Part shown: piece by piece, positions 39,061-51,700 of the stretch
Numbering within the stretch: the first letter of the stretch is position 1
Layout: each line of letters starts with the position of its first letter
DNA from: Casuarius casuarius
Lineage: Eukaryota; Chordata; Aves; Casuariiformes; Casuariidae
Length of the DNA: 64,000 bases
Reading direction: 5' to 3'
Assembly (NCBI GenBank): GCA_003342895.1
Contig: PTFA01000011.1
Span: forward strand, 6,529,045-6,593,044
Position numbers and translations under genes: made by a program
The notes under the pieces: generated by a model
Database searches by the model: none
Told to the model about the DNA's origin: nothing
Seen by the model: the letters and a program-made list of their open reading frames with translations, nothing else

Positions 39061-39080
39061 GTGGGTGCTGAAGTGTTTAA

Positions 39081-39120
39081 TTATTTTTTTTCTCTTTCTC
39101 TCTCTCTCCTCCCCCCCCCC
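39081..39120 (+). repeat. Pyrimidine tract: T-run, CT repeat, 10 C
   Basis: Immediately after the candidate donor at 39,061 comes a T-run, then a CT microsatellite, then ten C. The G/C-homopolymer end is prone to length error in assemblies. Confidence 0.9.
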
Positions 39121-39765
39121 ACCTGAATCGATAATCAGAAGTTTGTGTTAACTGGTGATCAGTGAGGTTAAGTAACAGTTGCCCTGCGATACAAGCTTAT
39201 ACCTTTTGAATTTTGTGTACTTTCTCTTTGGTTCTCTTACCTAAGTGTTTAATAGAAAGGCTTAGAAACTTGGTCTATGGATGCTTTTTTTTCTCTTGAA
39301 CTTAGAGTCTTCTTTCTCAGTGTGTAGCACTTAACAGAAATATTTTGCAGTTACAGAAACTGTAAGAAAGGTGGATGTTGAATTGATCCACTGAATGCAT
39401 TTTTTTATTTTGGAGAAGAAAAAAAGGGATGGAAAAAAGATTTGTGTTTGCCTTTAGCTATTATTTAGCATAACTGAAAACTTATGTGCCACTGAGTGTG
39501 GATGAGGAAATCTCACTTTCTGTGGGCAGATACACAAAACCTTCATCAGACCTTAGAAATTTTTGGGAGAACAGTATAACTCATAAAGATGACTGCAAGT
39601 TGCTGAGAAAAGAAAGGCTAGTCTTATGAAAAATGTTTTAAAGCATTTTTTCTCTTTACTTTTCAAAGCATTTAAAAGAGGCTCCCTTGTCCCAAATCTT
39701 GCTGTAAAATTTCTTGCAGGTGTCTCAGAACTATCAGAAGTCAGTTCAAAAGGCTTTCAATCTTC

Positions 39766-39793
39766 TTTTTTTTTTAAAAAAAAAAAAAAAAAA
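39766..39793. repeat. T10-A18 homopolymer junction
   Basis: Ten T are followed directly by eighteen A. The A-run could be a retroposon tail, but the upstream sequence is not recognised. Confidence 0.9.
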
Positions 39794-42700
39794 GGTAGGG
39801 GGGGCAGAACAGATAAAGGGTAGAATAATTATGAGCTGTGCTTAGCTCTTTAAGCTAGACAGTCAGCTTGAAAGCAGGCTTCCTGTAGCTCTAAGCTTAT
39901 GGCTTGGGCCTGACCTTTCTCAGCAGACAATATAGTCTTGCTCCACCGTCTAATTTTGCTTTCCTAGCTCTCCTTGGATGTGTTGATGCGTCCTCATCCC
40001 CTCCCCCCTTTTCCCTCATTTCGTGTCTGATATCCAACCTGTTTCCTTTAAGCTGGGGGTAATACAGGGTAAGAGGAGCACAGTGCAGAAGTGTGGGCGT
40101 CATTGCATGGGTTCCCTTCGGGCAAATGCTGAGCTGCTTTCAGCTTACTGCAGAAGTGATGCAGGATGAACCTGATGATGGACTGGAGAATCCAGCCTGC
40201 GGTCGTAGAATATAGCCTCAAAAGTGACTTTTAAAAAGTTACATGTGGGGAATAGGTTGTTGGATTGGAAATCATTATGTGACCTTAACTGCAAGTGTCT
40301 TCTGTTTCCACTGTGTTTTCCAGGCTTAGTTATTGTTACAACAATGTTTGCTCTATGCCAATGCTGTTTATTTAGAAATGTCATTTTCTTCCTCAAGTAA
40401 TATTTTTTACTTTACTTAGAGGTCATGGCCCAATCATATCAGGCCATATCAGGCCCAAACAAACAAAGTCTTCTCTCAAGTATGTCACTATTTTCCCTAC
40501 TTTGTTGCATCAGCGTTGCATTTCACCATCACCATGAGTTGTGGTGGATACACAAAATACTCTGTTTCCTCAAATGAATGGCTAAGGAAATTTTTTCTTT
40601 TCTTTAAATTAGATAGTAACCTTGGGTTGTGTTAACCAAAGAGACAAACCTGCTGTGATTTCTATGCCAACTTTATGTGACTGGGTCTAAGTTTATTTAA
40701 GCATCTGAAGTAATTAGAGCTGTACAAAGTGCTCTTCCCCTCTCTCTGTCAAAAAGGTAGGTGTGTTGGAAATTTTAGTCTCACTATTTGTGTGAATTTT
40801 ACTTTGAAGTGATTTAATTGTGAAACAAGATACAAAATTACTCTTCCATCTCCTGTCTGTCTTTTCTCCTTTTTTTGGCTTTTAGAATGACTGAATTAGG
40901 ACTGTATTGGAAGTGGAAAATGTTTGCGTAATGCATTTACAGTGTAAGGTAAATAACTTTATTTGCTAAAACTGATGAGGTCAAGTGAGATTCCTTTTAG
41001 CTTCTTGTCTTTCCCCTGTCTTTAGATCAGTACGTTTCTTGCTTACTACTGCAAACAGGAAAACAACCCATTTTCTTGTGAAAGTTTCATGTAGCTATTT
41101 TGGGTTACTTTCGAAGTCTTCAGTTCTGAGACTAGGAGAAAAAAGAAGGGTCATCAAGCTAGATTCTGTGATAATAGGGCTGTCTATTGCTATGACAGTA
41201 ACGTCTAAACCATTTACATTATTTGACTTATGGATTACTGATAGAGATAATTCAGCTAATAAGTAGACTTAAGAAACTGTTATGACTGGACATAAAACTC
41301 TGTACTGAATTTTTAACCCCCAATGGCTTTTTAATGTTGTCTTTGAAGCTCTTCAGCCAGTACAGACTTTTTGCTGGAAAGTTCCTATAGGGGGTAGGGG
41401 CAGGGGTGAAATCACTTTTTGAAACAAATTTAGAAGCTAAGGTATCTGGATTTAGAAAAGCAAGGTGTTACAACCCAGAACTTTTTGTCTACTAGCAGAA
41501 AGACTACAGTAACATTCATAATAGTTTGTGAGAACTATCTCTTTAGGATGGCAGGTGATGTTCAAAAATCTACAAGTGAGAAGGGGCAGCATTGTGACCT
41601 CTGGAAAAGCCATTTCGTGTTTCTGGACAGAATTGTAAAATGTGTGAAAATCCTTCAAGGGATTCTTTCTTCCCTTCCTTGCCTGATAGTGCTCTTATAA
41701 TTAGCATATTTTAAAGAGTATGGCTAAAATGCACTTTATATGCTATATTCTAATGAAATATTTATATGAGCATAGGAGCCAAGAAAACCATTAGAGAGAA
41801 CTTAAATGTTCACTTGAGGGAAGAAAGACATAAGACATGTTTTATGATAGTCTAAGTACAACTTGGTATGCCAACAAAATAAATATGCATAATGCAGTCG
41901 TCATGATGCGTTGTCATCAGTTATCTGTATCTCTTTATTTTTTGATGCATGAATTCTTCAGATAGTGCAGATAAGTTGCAGTATGAAAGACTGGCCTAGA
42001 CGTGAGTTAACTTTGCAGTGTCACAGGATCTTGTGGAAAAGCCTGCTAAGCTTTCTGGTCATGTATGATATCATGAGGGGAAAAAAATGAGAGCAAATAG
42101 AGCTCGCTAAAAGTAAGCTAATGTAGTTATGCTCTGACATAAGTTGTGCTCTTAGGTCCCCCCTGCCCTCCCGCTGTATTCATAAGAAGGTATCAGTGAG
42201 GAGTTTAAAAGAAGGTGAAATGATAGTTTTAGGAAGTATGATGATGTATTGTTTGTTCTAATATATGTGGGTTAGATCACTGGATCTTTCTTTCCCTGAT
42301 CACAATTACAGTTTTAGCATCAGACAACAGTGAGTTTCCAATATGTAATGCATATATTGTTAAAACAAGATACACTGCTGCTTTATTTAAGCAAGTCTTC
42401 AAGGTGAGTGCAGCCTTGGCCTCATTTTTTATCTAAGGAACAAGGATGTTCCAAATAGTGTAGCGATTAGATAAAATGGTTCTCTCAGCGAAGGAACTGC
42501 TGGAAATATAAGCATCCTTCATACTGATAACATCAACTGAGGGAAGCAATAAGACTTAAAAAGGAGGAGCAGAGGGAAGGTTCTTTGTCACCTGTTAGGA
42601 ATTAGGAGAGATTTTTGAAACAGGAGAAGTTTGATTTGAGTACTACTGTCTGGGTTAAGGCCTGTGACAGTGCAGGGGTGGGGAATGAAGAAAGAGTAAG

Positions 42701-45700
42701 TGAAAAAATGAGATGGAAAGTAGAGGCCAATGATTTTTGTATTTCTTTGATTTAAGGCCAAACCAAATAATTAAATGCTTGAAGCAACTAAGACCAAAAG
42801 TAGCAGCATGAGCGGAGTGATCTGTGAGAGCTGGTGATGGTAATTCCTATAGTCACAGTGTTAATATTCCTCTAAGCGAGGACTTATGAAACTGCACTGA
42901 AGCTTATTTTTGCTCTTATGTGAGTCTCTGATTCCAAGATAGAAATTTTTGATTTCTGTTTTTCTTTTGCAGCTGTAGAAGCTTAGAAGCATAAGCTGCT
43001 CAGAGCATTGCCAATACCTACCTACTTACAGTTTCCCCCAGTAAAGAATTTGGGGACAACTGTCAGCTTCAAGAAAAGTGATACTATAACCCTCTGTCAA
43101 GGCAGTTGTTTGTTTAACAGAAGTTCTAAAAGATCCGGGCAGCCCATGCCACAGTTACCACGTTCAGCCATTTCCCTAGTTGTTTCCTGTCTCTGTCCCT
43201 ACGTGAGTGGGAATTGTGGATCCTGCAGTCTCTTTCTGACTGCTGTTCAAGTGGATCCAAAGATCGTTGTTTGTCTTTACTCACCATCCTTACTCTATAG
43301 CTGGACATGGGCTCTTTGGCTATCTAATTGCTTATCTGGTTTCTTAATTTTGTTGAGTATACTAGTAAGCATAAGCAGTAGCAACCTAACCACTGAACTC
43401 ATTAACACAAACTTACTCTACTCCCCATTTCATATTGTAATAGAGGAAAACAGCATTTATGACTTCTCTGTGTTATATATACTGTAACTTTTCCAAAGAG
43501 TTTTTCAGTGTTAGTTTTAACTAAGACAAATAGTCATGATGTTATGATCTAAGTTTGAACTGCACTGTGAATGGCAGAATACTGACAACCAGCATGTTCA
43601 CAGGTGTCAATAAATTTGACATAGTTGCTCCCAATTTTCTATCCATAGAAAAGAAAGAAATGGAAAAATGCCCTTACTTGTTTGACTTCATTGAGCCGCT
43701 CAGTGTTCATGCTGAGTCTAACCTCCTTACTCCCTAAACAAGTTCATTTTCTAAATCTTTTGTATTCATAACAATGAAATAGANTTTTTTGAATTTTCTT
43801 AACATTATCATAATTGTATGAGAGAATGACTTCAGTCTGGCATCTTATTTTAATGCTTTTTATTAATGCAATTGGAGGGCTGCTGCTAATACAACTCTGA
43901 GACTGAGATCAGGTCCATGATTCTTTGCTTAAATTTTGAGATCAGTTATTGCACGCACAGGCACCTACCTACACACAGACAAAGTGAAAATACTTTGCCT
44001 GCAATTGCGGCTTATTTTTGAATTTGAGGAGGCACTTGCACAAGGTGGGTAGGAAAGCTCCTCTTGCCAACAAAATTGGTTATTTTTGTGCAAGTCTTTA
44101 GCNGTTCTTTTGATCGAGAGAGAATATCTTATGTTTGAAATAGCAAGGAAATGAATTGCTTCCAAAGGCATTGGATTCACGGCTTCTACCTAACCCCTTC
44201 CCCCAGCCCCCAGATGTTTGTATTGATTTGTTGATACTTGTTTACTTTTGCAAGTCTGATATGGCAAAAACTAGATCCGTTATCTCCTTCTCTGTTTATG
44301 ATTTTCTGTACTGAATAGTTTCTTTGTACTGTGAATTCTTTTGTCAGTACAATTTCTGCATTTTTATCCTTTTTAACAGTAGAAGGTGAAATAGAACTTA
44401 GTTTGCTTCCAAGATAGTGAGTAGAGGTGGTGTGGGTTTTTTTTTTGTTTTTTGTTTTTTGGTTTTTTTGCTGACTATTGAAATGGACACATGGTGCATT
44501 GTTATGTATTGATAGGTCTATTACAGTAGAATGCACTTCTTTGTGGGGAGGTGGAGATGGCAGAGCAGGCAGAAGATTTTTGTGATTTGGGAGGAGGTTA
44601 GCTTTTATGAATTGTTCTTAATACATTACAGGAGAAAGGAAAGGTCGATGTTTTGGTGTTTATCTTCTGCATCAGTTACTAAAAAGATGTTAAGCACTTT
44701 GTAGTAGGAACTCAATTGTTGTGTTGTCCTGTGCAGGGCACTGTGATGCTCATAGATGCAACTCTCCAGGATTGTTGCAATATGAATATTATGGGTGTCA
44801 GTGATACGGAAAATAACCTTTTCTTGGACTAAGTTGTCTTGTTAGGATGGATGAGTGGGTATTTGTGTATCACTTCAGTTTTTTCCCTGCTTCCCCGTAA
44901 CTGACTGGGATGTTCCTCTCCCCATGTTTAAAAACACTTTGAGATAGAAACAAAAATGAAGTTAGTGCTTGTTTGCAATGAAGATTTGTTTGGTATGCGC
45001 AGTTCTTAGTACATAAAATACAGCTTGCAGCCCACATTTCTAGCTTGACTTCTGTCTTCAATACCCAGCATTTTAGCAGAAGATGGCATCCTTATTTATA
45101 CAGGTGTGGGTGTACCACATGGACTTCATTAAGGGAAGGGTGATTTGTTTTTTCGAGAGAACTTCAAATGAAGGGTTACTGTGAAGTTTTTGAGGTGCTA
45201 ATTTGCTAATATATGAAACTTATAGTTGTACGTGGGATTCACTGGTTTTGAATCCCCACTAAAATTCTGCTGAGGAGAAAGAAAGGAGAAGGTAGGAAAT
45301 GGCAGTTCATAAAGGCTGTTACACTTAGCTGATATCTGGAAACAGACAAATGTGCTGGCAATGGTGGTGTACTGTGCTGTGGTGAGAAGAACGTGGGTGG
45401 AATTCATGTATACATGTTTGAATTAAACCAAGTCCTCCTGAAGGGCAGGGATAGCCTCTAAAATTAAAGTACTTTTTTGTGCAATGTATGGAGTCTTTAG
45501 AATGAGTTCTGTGTTCCGGCCTGATTAAATGAGCTAGCCTTTGTGGGCCCTCGCCCTCCCCCTTTTTTCCTTTAAACAACGCGTCCTTTTTGCCTGAAGT
45601 ACCATTAGATGCTCAAATGAGCTCTTAAACCACTAAAGGAAGCCTTATGTTTGACCCAGTATTTTGTGTGGACTTTAGTAATCTGATGTTCAGTATCTTA

Positions 45701-48700
45701 AAATGTTCCTGAAGTTAGTGGAAACTACTTCCACTCCCACTAGATGAGTATTCTCACTTATCCAGTGTTCATCCTTGGGTTACAGGATTCTCATTATCCT
45801 GTGACTCATCTTTCTCCCTTCCTCTTTGCAATTCAGGCTGGTACCTAATGTTCATTAATCAGGAAAAAATGTTCCTTTATTTTCAATGCAATATTCAGTT
45901 CTCTAAGACTGAAGTACAAAAATAAGGTTATTTCTAACAGTCAAAAAAAAAAAAAGAGGAAGCAATAGATTACATGCTTAGAACTGTATCCCTACACTAC
46001 TTCTCTGCAGTGTAGTAATATAGCATCTGAACTTACATTGTTTGACTTACTGCCAGTATGCAGTAATGAGAAATCTATTTTCATACCATCGTCTAATATG
46101 GTTTAGTCTGTGCTATCCTATCATTATTTATTTAGTTCCTGTACAGCCTTAAAATTTTTAGTTGGGAAATATGCTTGGTTTTAAACTTGGGAAACTTGGA
46201 CAGAAACAGTTGAGAGAGTTTTACTTATTTTGTTCTATACTTGTATAAACAGTCAGTAAGTCATCTGTAATATTTTGGATCTGTCGAAGTCATCGTGACA
46301 TTTGGTCCTAATGCTGGGATGTCTGTACAAAGTCTTAGAAGCTGGTCGCTTTCAGGCATGTTTTTGCCAGTTTTATTAAGTGGTTAATGAACTTTGTTGT
46401 GAGATTTTTGTTGGTGTAGAGGTGAGGGAGAGGAGGGAAGGTTTTACTATGTGATTATTCATGTTGGATTGATTAATGAATGCAGTTCAACCAGGGAGAA
46501 AAAGGCATGCTTTTTGACTCTAATAAAATAACAAGTGGGGAAGGAGAGGCATGTTCATTTGGTTCATCCATCTGCAGCCCTTCCCATCAGAATTATGTTC
46601 TGGTGCACATGGAGTTGACTCTTTCATTCCCTTAAGACCTGTATTATCCCATTCAAGTGAAAAATGTTTTCAAAATTCCCAGCCCTTTGTCTCAAAATCT
46701 GCAGAAAATCTATTTTCAACTCTACAGCTGCTGGGCTAAATGTGATAGGGTCTTATTATGGTTGGTGTAAAACCTCTGTGAAAGTATAGAACAAATGTCA
46801 GTACTTGGGTTTGTTTGCAAGGGTGTGTCTAACTTTTTTTAGTTGTGTGAATTTGCAGTTAAACTATGAACTGAAGAAATGTATTACCAAAAAAATAAAG
46901 GCCCCATGTGGGAGGAGCTTTATATCAGGGCCANTTAACGTTCTGATGATCATAATGGGATATCAATACTGTCCATTTTTAAAATTAGCTGGACTGGAGG
47001 GTGTGGCTTGGAGGTTGGGATCCAGTTGTGCTGGCCACTTTGACACAAACATAGCAAACTGAACTCTTCAGTACTCNTTTCTCATTATAGGAGTCTTGCT
47101 AAAGTTTAGTAATTTCCTTTTTCCTGGCTGTTTGTTTTCCCATCTCGATTGTTTGATCCTGGCTTTAATTTGGATATAAATAAAGATTAGGATTGCAGCT
47201 ATGCGCAAAAGCTCTATTTGGGTGTAACAGCATCATTCAGGTGTCTTTAACAGGGGACATGCATATTGGAAAATCTTTTTTTTTTTTTTTGAGAATAACA
47301 TTTTGGAGATAAATTCATGATACAGTACTTGGCTGAAAGGTTTTTTTTTTTTAATTCATCTTGGTGGCATTTTTCTGTTGGTCTCTAGCTTCAAAATACA
47401 TGCTTGTAACCTAGTTTATAAGCTGAGAGAGGAAAAAATATGCAAAACAGATGGATGGTGGAAGCTGGAAAGGCCTGACTATGACCCTTGTCTTCACCTT
47501 CTCTAGCAGTGAAATTGAAGGGATTGATGAAAGAAACTTGTAATTTTCAGATCTGGTCTTTACTGCTAGGATTTTAAGCTCATTACTGTTCTCTTGGAAC
47601 TGAAGAAATGTTAACCCTACCTAAACAGTTTTGCTACTGTTTGGTCATCTGACAGCTTGAAAACAAGCCATGGTAGATGAGAGGATCCAAGTAGATCAGA
47701 CAGACATCCTTAAAATATTTTAAAGCTTCCTTCTTGTTGGACCTGCTCTGAAGAAGTTTCATTTAACTAAACTCTGGAGCATCTGACAGATGCTCCACGT
47801 TCTCATCACACACACATTCTGTGAAGGTTGACTACTATCATGGGCACACACGTGGGAGTAGAGATGCAGAGACATATGCATCATATTTAGATCTCTACAT
47901 GTGCAAATCTAATTATAATCAGAGAGGCATAGTACATTTTAAACTATTTTTTTCCTTTGCAATTGCATTCCCCACCGATACATCTGTTGGAGGGAAATGT
48001 CTGTGGGCAACAAAATATTTTAGAATAGAGAGCTAGAGAATAAGGTATTGAGCAAAGTTTCTGCCTTGTGTGTAATGCTATGGCAATTTCCTAAACGTAG
48101 ATCTACCATGCAGTGCTTTTGCAGAGTGTTTCTCAAAGGAAGATTAAAGAAAAGATTTTTGAATTTAAAGTCTGAGACCAGTGCAAGAGGGACAAAATTT
48201 GACTATCTCAAAAACTAAAATAGTTCAGTGTAACATAGTGTGGTGTCACTATTAATAAAATTAGCACCTTTCACACATTATTTACTTTTTTTCTTAAATA
48301 ACACATTCTCTGCTGTCCTCCTCCCCTTTCTTCTTTCTAGTTCTTGCAGTACAAGCTGCATTGCCATGATGCTACCCTTACTGTGTGCTTTTGTTTTTTT
48401 GTTTTGTTGCTTTTTCCTCAGAGTAGCCTATTTTTTAATTTGTTTGTGCTCATTTCTGGCTTATTTATCACTGATCTTAGACTCTTTTATTCCCCCACTT
48501 TTTTTCCTCCCTTACCTTCCCCACTCGCTCTTAGCATGCCTGAACCGCCTCAATTTATTCTATTTCTACTTTTAACTTTGTTTTCCACATTTCTTGATAT
48601 GATGACTTGTGCTAGAGTTCAGGGTGACATTGTCATCCTTGCTATGATGTTACATCATGTTACTTAAATATTTTGTCTGCTTTTGCCACTAGCTATGGAA

Positions 48701-51700
48701 CTGCTAATTTGCCTCCTTAATCTATTAGGTAGTTTAAAAAAAAAAAAAAAAAGTTTAACCTCCTACTTGATATCAAATATCTTCTGTTTGCTTTCCTGAT
48801 GTTCATTGGAATTCTTCTGTTTTACCCAAGTCTCTTGTATGTGGAGTCTGTTTTGTAAATAACTATCTCTTAATTTCTCTTTCTTGGAATCTTTAAAAGT
48901 TGTTAAGGTAAGACGTTCACATGACTTTATCCCCTGCAGATCTAACCTCATCACTTTGTCACAGTTAAATGCAGCCGTACCTTTTCAAAGTTGCTATGTT
49001 TGCGTTTCTGGAGCCCCTTAAGTCATGAAAATGTCTATCTTCTCTTTTTCAAAAAAAAAAAAAAAAGTCTTTTAAAGGGGAAGAACATGGGGGGAATGAC
49101 CTTGTAACATAACAAGTGGCTAGCCCTGAACTAACTCTTTCTACTTTTCCTGGTTTTACTGTACACTTTGCAGCATTTGCTCTGAATCTTGCATACAGAT
49201 GTGGCTGCTGTCTTCTGCTTTGCTTTGCTCACACTGAGTGGGTTCCCTCGACAGCCTTCTGTACACCAAGTGTTATTGAACTTATTCAGGCCCACAGTTC
49301 TTCACAGAAGACTACTTAAAACTCTGCAGTGTCTCTGCACTGCTTAGATGACAGAAGCTGAGTATCGAAAAGTCTTCCAGCAGAGCTGAGCATATTGCTC
49401 TCCCTGTAGGAAAGTTCTAGAATCATGAAAGCTTAAATTCAGATTTATATTGCAGAATAGTAAAAGGTAGATTTAGAATTTGATCATCTGTATTCTGAAT
49501 GTAATGAGAGAACACTTTGCTTAAAACTTGCCTGCTAAAACTGTTAACAAAATGTAATTAATCAAGTAATTCAACAATAAAGTTAAAAAAAAAAAACACA
49601 TTTATTTTGTGCTGGCTGTTATCACCATACTGGAAAAAGTATTACTCTTTATCTTTCCTAGTGCAAGGATTTCCTCATTTTGTTATGTGGTTGGTAGACT
49701 GAACTTGTTTTTGTGAAGCAAGGGCCAAAAGGTTGTAAGTCTGGTTAAATGGAGGAAAAAAGTCTCCACATTAAAAAGTATTCCTTTCTGTTTGCTCAGT
49801 ACTAATAGAAACATTTTCAGATGTAGAATGAATGTGTAGCATCTCATATTACAAACTGTTGGCTGAGAGAGACAACAAGAAATGATGATTTCGAAGAGGA
49901 CGTTCAGCATAGCTTATTCAATATGAGGGGGGGTTGGCAGAAGGGGGTTGGCAGGCATTCTACCCTCCCCAAAAGCTAAACTTGAAGCCAGCTAGAACAA
50001 GTAGCAAGTGTGTTCATCGGTACTGTTGCAGCATGGCCTGAAAACTTCAGTTGGTGTTTAGCCCCTGAAGAAAAATACAAATTACTGCTTACCCGTTTTC
50101 CTCTTTTATGTATCACAGAACCTCTAGTGGCCAACTGTTAGTTAAACTTCATTAGATTTCAGTTAGCATGCTATGCCTTTACCTGTGTCACTAGCAAATT
50201 ACCAGAACTTTAAACCTACTCAGTTAATATGTTCTGACCCATATCATAGTGCAGACAGGGGAATGCACTCCCTTGCTAAGGAAGTTTTAGTTTTTCACCT
50301 GTAAACCTGCTGGCATTTTTCCTTCTTTAGATGCATTGCGTATTAATGCATGTGAACTGTGACAGAGGAGCTGGAATTCCATGTTTTATTAAGTTTTGGA
50401 TCATTCAGTGGTGGGCCTCTGAATTTCACTATTCAAACTGAACACCAATTGGCATGCAAAAGTACACTGCCAGAACAGGATTTTGGTCTGTATCTCTGCT
50501 AGTCTCTAATGTTACAGTCCAGTGGTGTTGCATTAAAAAGGAGGGTCATCAAATGGTGGGGAAACTTTCTTAACCACAACATTAAAGATCACTGTGTCTG
50601 CAGAAATGGACTGTTTTTTGAGTCTTATTGCTAGATGAATTGAAAGGCTGATAGACTTGTTTTTAACTGTATGGTAGAATAATGTAATGATAGGATAAAA
50701 CTAACAGTATGTTATTGAGATTTTACTTGTAATCTTCCTTAATTACTTTAGCATTTGGCTAGCATCTATTGCGTTATCTTAATGTGAACTTGTTGCCCTT
50801 TATTGCTTAACCAAGGTACCTCTGCTGGAGAAGGCACCAGATACCTTGGGCTTCCCCCCCCCCTTTGTTTTCTCTCTCCTCTATCACATTGCTGATTTGT
50901 GGAAAGAGCAGAACGCAAACTATTTATCTGTGTGATCCCAAGCTGGAGTGCCTGGTCTTGCTCATACATTACCACACAACTTGTTTTTCACTGACAGTTT
51001 ATCTTATGAACTTCTCTGATCCTCTGCTCAGTTCCTGGGTTAACGTTTTCTGTAGTTTTGGGGGGATGTTCGTGGCTTCAGGCTGACTTTTTATCAGATG
51101 TAGCTTACTGAAAGCTAGTAAAATCCCTAGGCATATTAGGGAATTATTAAAGGCAGAATAATTATAAATCTAGCAAAAAGGGTATTTAGGTTTGTTCTTT
51201 TTTATCCTTCTGTGGCACTACGTGAAGGTCGGATATGATACTGTACACAAGGAGATTTGGGAATGGGGTTCTTAAACTTCTCCCGTCTTGCCATACATAA
51301 TTTCACAGGATATCTGTCTGGTGGCTCTGTCACAATCACGTAAACTCATTTTGAGCTCAAGTTGAAACATGTTACCTGTATTAAGTCAGGATCTAGAACA
51401 TTATCTATCTATTTATTTAATAGATGTTTTGTAGTTCACATTTGAATCTTTCATTTCTAATTTCATGATCTTGCACTGTGTTAAACAGCTGTAAATATAA
51501 TGTTTGTTCCTTAGAGAACTTTTAAAATGTCCTTAGTGTGCTCTAAAATCATATTTCATTTCAAAGTCCTGTTTTTGAAACGTTAAATTATTGGCTAGAA
51601 CACAATTTAAATATTCCCTGGAATAAGCTGGTAGTCTGTTGAAAAGGAGCTGTTCCTCTGTGGGATTGATAGCTATTAATTTTAACGTTAAAGCTTCGAA

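Larger units (their letters stand above)
38710..39065. promoter_or_regulatory. CpG island, likely bidirectional promoter
   Basis: About 350 bp are strongly GC-rich and dense in CpG, unlike anything else in the window. Vertebrate CpG islands of this size usually mark promoters of broadly expressed genes. It contains a forward CCAAT box in good context (ccaatcag) and an NRF1-like palindrome about 25 bp further right. There is no TATA box, as is usual for such promoters. On the right is an ATG with a splice donor 30 bases downstream on the plus strand; on the left is an ATG with a splice donor 41 bases downstream on the minus strand. This arrangement suggests divergent transcription. The sequence alone cannot show which direction is used, or whether both are. 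Confidence 0.8.

Noticed and set aside
43008..43487. 159-codon plus-strand frame preceded by a pyrimidine tract and CAG
   Set aside because: The sequence after the acceptor-like CAG (near 42,973) hits a stop at once in the frame that would join to the 39,060 exon. The peptide is hydrophobic and serine-rich with no family features. Its length is within chance for the window.
48240..48667. Two overlapping hydrophobic plus-strand frames (111 and 107 codons) resembling membrane proteins
   Set aside because: The DNA is pyrimidine-rich (runs of T and C), which automatically gives Leu, Phe, Ser and Pro in several frames. Overlap in two frames with equal quality argues against coding.
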